A stretch of DNA of 7,772 bases, taken from DASPKO01 sp035628055. Its GTDB lineage: Bacteria > Planctomycetota > Phycisphaerae > Phycisphaerales > UBA1924. Both the position numbers and the translations under genes were made by a program. The stretch lies in the NCBI GenBank assembly GCA_035628055.1, contig DASPKO010000261.1, positions 1 through 7,772 of the forward strand. Direction: 5' to 3'. Positions 6,268-7,772 of this stretch are shown here, one piece after another (position 1 is the first letter of the stretch; the number at the start of each line of letters is the position of its first letter). The notes beneath the pieces were generated by a model. The model had not been told where the DNA came from. It did not search any database and worked only from the letters and a program-made list of their open reading frames with translations.

Positions 6268-7446
6268 CTACCGGACCTTCACGAGCGCCAGGCCCAGCAC
6301 CATGAGGATGGCCGAGATGATCCAGAAGCGCGCGACCACCTGCTGCTCGGTCCAGCCCCCCAGGTGCAGATGGTGGTGGTAGGGGGCGCAGCGGAAGACG
6401 CGCTTGCCACCGCTCCACTTGAAGTAGCCGACCTGGAGCACCACGGAGGCGATCTCGACGAGGAAGACGCCGCTCATCAGCAGGAGCAGGAACTCCTGGC
6501 GGATGACCAGGGCGATGTAGGCCAGCGTGCCCCCGAGCGCCAGGGAGCCGGTATCGCCCATAAACACCTGGGCGGGGGCGCAGTTCCACCACAGGAACCC
6601 GAGGCACGAGCCCGTGACGGCCGCGGCGAGCACGATCAGCTCGTCGCTCTCGGTCACGAAGGGCACCAGCAGGCGCTGGGCCGCCCCCTCGTCGCCGGCG
6701 ATGAAGCAGAGGACGATCAGCCCGGCGCCGACGGCCACCGTGACGCCCGCGGCCAGGCCGTCCATCCCGTCGGTGATGTTGGTGGCGTTGGACATGCCGG
6801 TGAGGAAGAGGATCGCCCAGATGACGAAGAGCCCGCGCGGGAGGAACCACAGGCCGCCGCTGATGGCCCCGCCCGCCCCCGGGTCGTAGGTGCGCTGGAA
6901 GGGGAGGTTGAGCACGTGGGCCAGGTCGCGCGGGGCGGCCGAATCGCCGTGGCTGTAGAGGAAGACGCCGACGAGCGCGCCCAGCCCGATCTGGAAGACC
7001 AGCTTCTCCCAGGCGCGGAGGCCCTGGCGCGAGGCGCCGGGGCGCGAGGCGGCGGTGAGCTTGAGCCAGTCGTCGAACCCGCCCAGGGCCGCGAGCCAGA
7101 GCATCACCACCAGGCCGAGATTGATGTAGAAGCTGCCGCGGACGTCCGCGAGCAGGAGCGTGGAGCCGGCGGCGGCGCCCACGATGAGCAGCCCGCCCAT
7201 GGTCGGGGTGTTGGCCTTGCTCGAGGCGGCCTGGCGCAGGCCCGCGGCGTCGGTGAGGCCGGTGTCGCCGATCTTCCGGCGCCGCAGCCACTCGATCACG
7301 GGCCGTCCGAGCACCAGCACGGTGAAGAAGGCGATGGCCGCCGCGGCCAGGGCGCGGAAGGTGAGCTGGTCGAGCACGCGCACGAAGCGGTAGAGGTCCC
7401 AGTCAAGCAGCCGGGCGCGGAGAAGATCCAGCAGGACGTAGAGCAT
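6268..7446 (-). CDS. mraY: Phospho-N-acetylmuramoyl-pentapeptide transferase MraY
   Basis: A 392-residue integral membrane enzyme that joins phospho-MurNAc-pentapeptide from UDP-MurNAc-pentapeptide to undecaprenyl phosphate, giving lipid I, the first membrane step of peptidoglycan synthesis. About ten hydrophobic helices are visible. Family motifs: K77 with NTPTMGGLL (79-87), GFDDWLK (123-129, with the aspartates D125 and D126), NATNITDGMDGLAAG (220-234), MGDTGSLALGG (296-306, third catalytic aspartate D298) and APYHHHLHLGGW (354-365, histidine triad 357-359), then RFWIIS (373-378). It is some 30 residues longer than E. coli MraY (360). Odd points are the loop before TPTMGG, which lacks the usual G-P-x-S-H and reads AN instead of GT's usual preceding glycine, and the H in place of the usual E after the histidine triad. 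The ATG at 7446 is six bases after the murF stop, with no Shine-Dalgarno sequence, so it is likely co-transcribed with murF and translated by coupling. Confidence 0.97.
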   Translation of the reverse strand: MLYVLLDLLRARLLDWDLYRFVRVLDQLTFRALAAAAIAFFTVLVLGRPVIEWLRRRKIGDTGLTDAAGLRQAASSKANTPTMGGLLIVGAAAGSTLLLADVRGSFYINLGLVVMLWLAALGGFDDWLKLTAASRPGASRQGLRAWEKLVFQIGLGALVGVFLYSHGDSAAPRDLAHVLNLPFQRTYDPGAGGAISGGLWFLPRGLFVIWAILFLTGMSNATNITDGMDGLAAGVTVAVGAGLIVLCFIAGDEGAAQRLLVPFVTESDELIVLAAAVTGSCLGFLWWNCAPAQVFMGDTGSLALGGTLAYIALVIRQEFLLLLMSGVFLVEIASVVLQVGYFKWSGGKRVFRCAPYHHHLHLGGWTEQQVVARFWIISAILMVLGLALVKVR

Positions 7447-7452
7447 GGAGGG

Positions 7453-7772
7453 TTAGGCGACGGCCGGGGCCGGCTGGGCCCGCGTCCCGGGCGCGTGGGC
7501 GGACTTCAGGGCGGCCACCAGTCGCTCCAGGCGGACGCGGCGCGAGCCCTTGAGCAGGACCAGGTCGCCGGGGCGGAGCAGGGCCGCGGCGCGTTCGGCC
7601 TGGCGTTCGTCGAGGTCGCTCAGCGGGATGACGCGGGCGGCGGTGCCGAGCTCCCCGAGCCGTCCGGCCAGGTGCAGCGCCAGGTGCCCGACCGTGATGA
7701 CCAGGTCGATCCCCCCCAGGCGTGCGATCAGCTCGGCCATCTCCCGGTGCGCCGCCGGCCCGGCGGCTCCCA
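7453..7772 (-). CDS. murF: UDP-N-acetylmuramoyl-tripeptide--D-Ala-D-Ala ligase MurF, C-terminal part
   Basis: Only the last 105 codons are in the window; the gene starts beyond its right edge. MurF uses ATP to add D-Ala-D-Ala to UDP-MurNAc-tripeptide in the cytoplasm, making the pentapeptide substrate of MraY. The part seen is the C-terminal Mur-ligase domain: AAHREMAELIAR (the A-x-H-x-E helix), GIDLVITVG, and the typical ending LLKGSRRVRLERLV (codons around 7520-7557) where E. coli MurF has LVKGSRSAAMEEVV. The ATG at 7740 is internal, because the family pattern continues without a break upstream to the window edge (GAAGPAAHRE). A ~20-residue Ala/Pro tail follows the domain. It lies six bases upstream of mraY in the classical dcw order, so the two are almost surely one transcription unit. 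Confidence 0.94.
   Translation of the reverse strand, partial: GAAGPAAHREMAELIARLGGIDLVITVGHLALHLAGRLGELGTAARVIPLSDLDERQAERAAALLRPGDLVLLKGSRRVRLERLVAALKSAHAPGTRAQPAPAVA

Noticed and set aside
7447..7455. TAACCC just before mraY (- strand) as a -10-like box
   Set aside because: It ends only three bases before the ATG, is C-rich and is made of the murF stop codon; co-transcription with murF explains mraY better.

Overview
The window is a GC-rich (roughly 70% or more by eye), densely coding stretch of an ordinary bacterial chromosome. It has seven protein-coding genes, no RNA genes, no CRISPR and no mobile elements. Gene content and style suggest Planctomycetota, probably class Phycisphaerae (inference, moderate confidence). 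The pointers are very high GC, almost no Shine-Dalgarno sequences, TA-rich hexamers placed directly before start codons, a HEAT-repeat lipoprotein, a stand-alone GroES-like protein, and an FtsK with long acidic low-complexity parts.

Layout. Five genes run on the + strand: a flavin reductase-like flavoprotein (105-761), a GroES-like co-chaperonin (845-1231), a HEAT-repeat lipoprotein (1239-2087), the DNA translocase FtsK (2133-5216) and an unrecognised four-helix membrane protein (5261-6247). Two genes run on the - strand and converge on these: mraY (6268-7446) and the C-terminal end of murF (7453 to the window edge). The two - strand genes are six bases apart and in the usual dcw-cluster order murF-mraY. 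They make the last cytoplasmic precursor (UDP-MurNAc-pentapeptide) and load it onto undecaprenyl phosphate to give lipid I. FtsK, which acts in chromosome segregation at the septum, lies about 1 kb away on the opposite strand.

The most consistent non-coding signal is that all five + strand genes carry a TA-starting, -10-like hexamer whose first T lies 11-13 bases before the start codon, and four of the five lack a Shine-Dalgarno sequence. This is what promoters of leaderless mRNAs look like. It implies that the closely packed + strand genes are each transcribed from their own promoter rather than as one operon, and it helps fix the start codons. The exception is the lipoprotein gene, where a GGAG also supports a start six codons further in.

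I do not see a new multi-gene system. Points worth a second look are the leaderless promoter pattern, the 130-residue acidic tail after the FtsK gamma domain, the orphan GroES with a changed mobile loop, substitutions in conserved loops of MraY, the unknown membrane protein, and a perfect 22-bp palindrome at the convergent gene ends.
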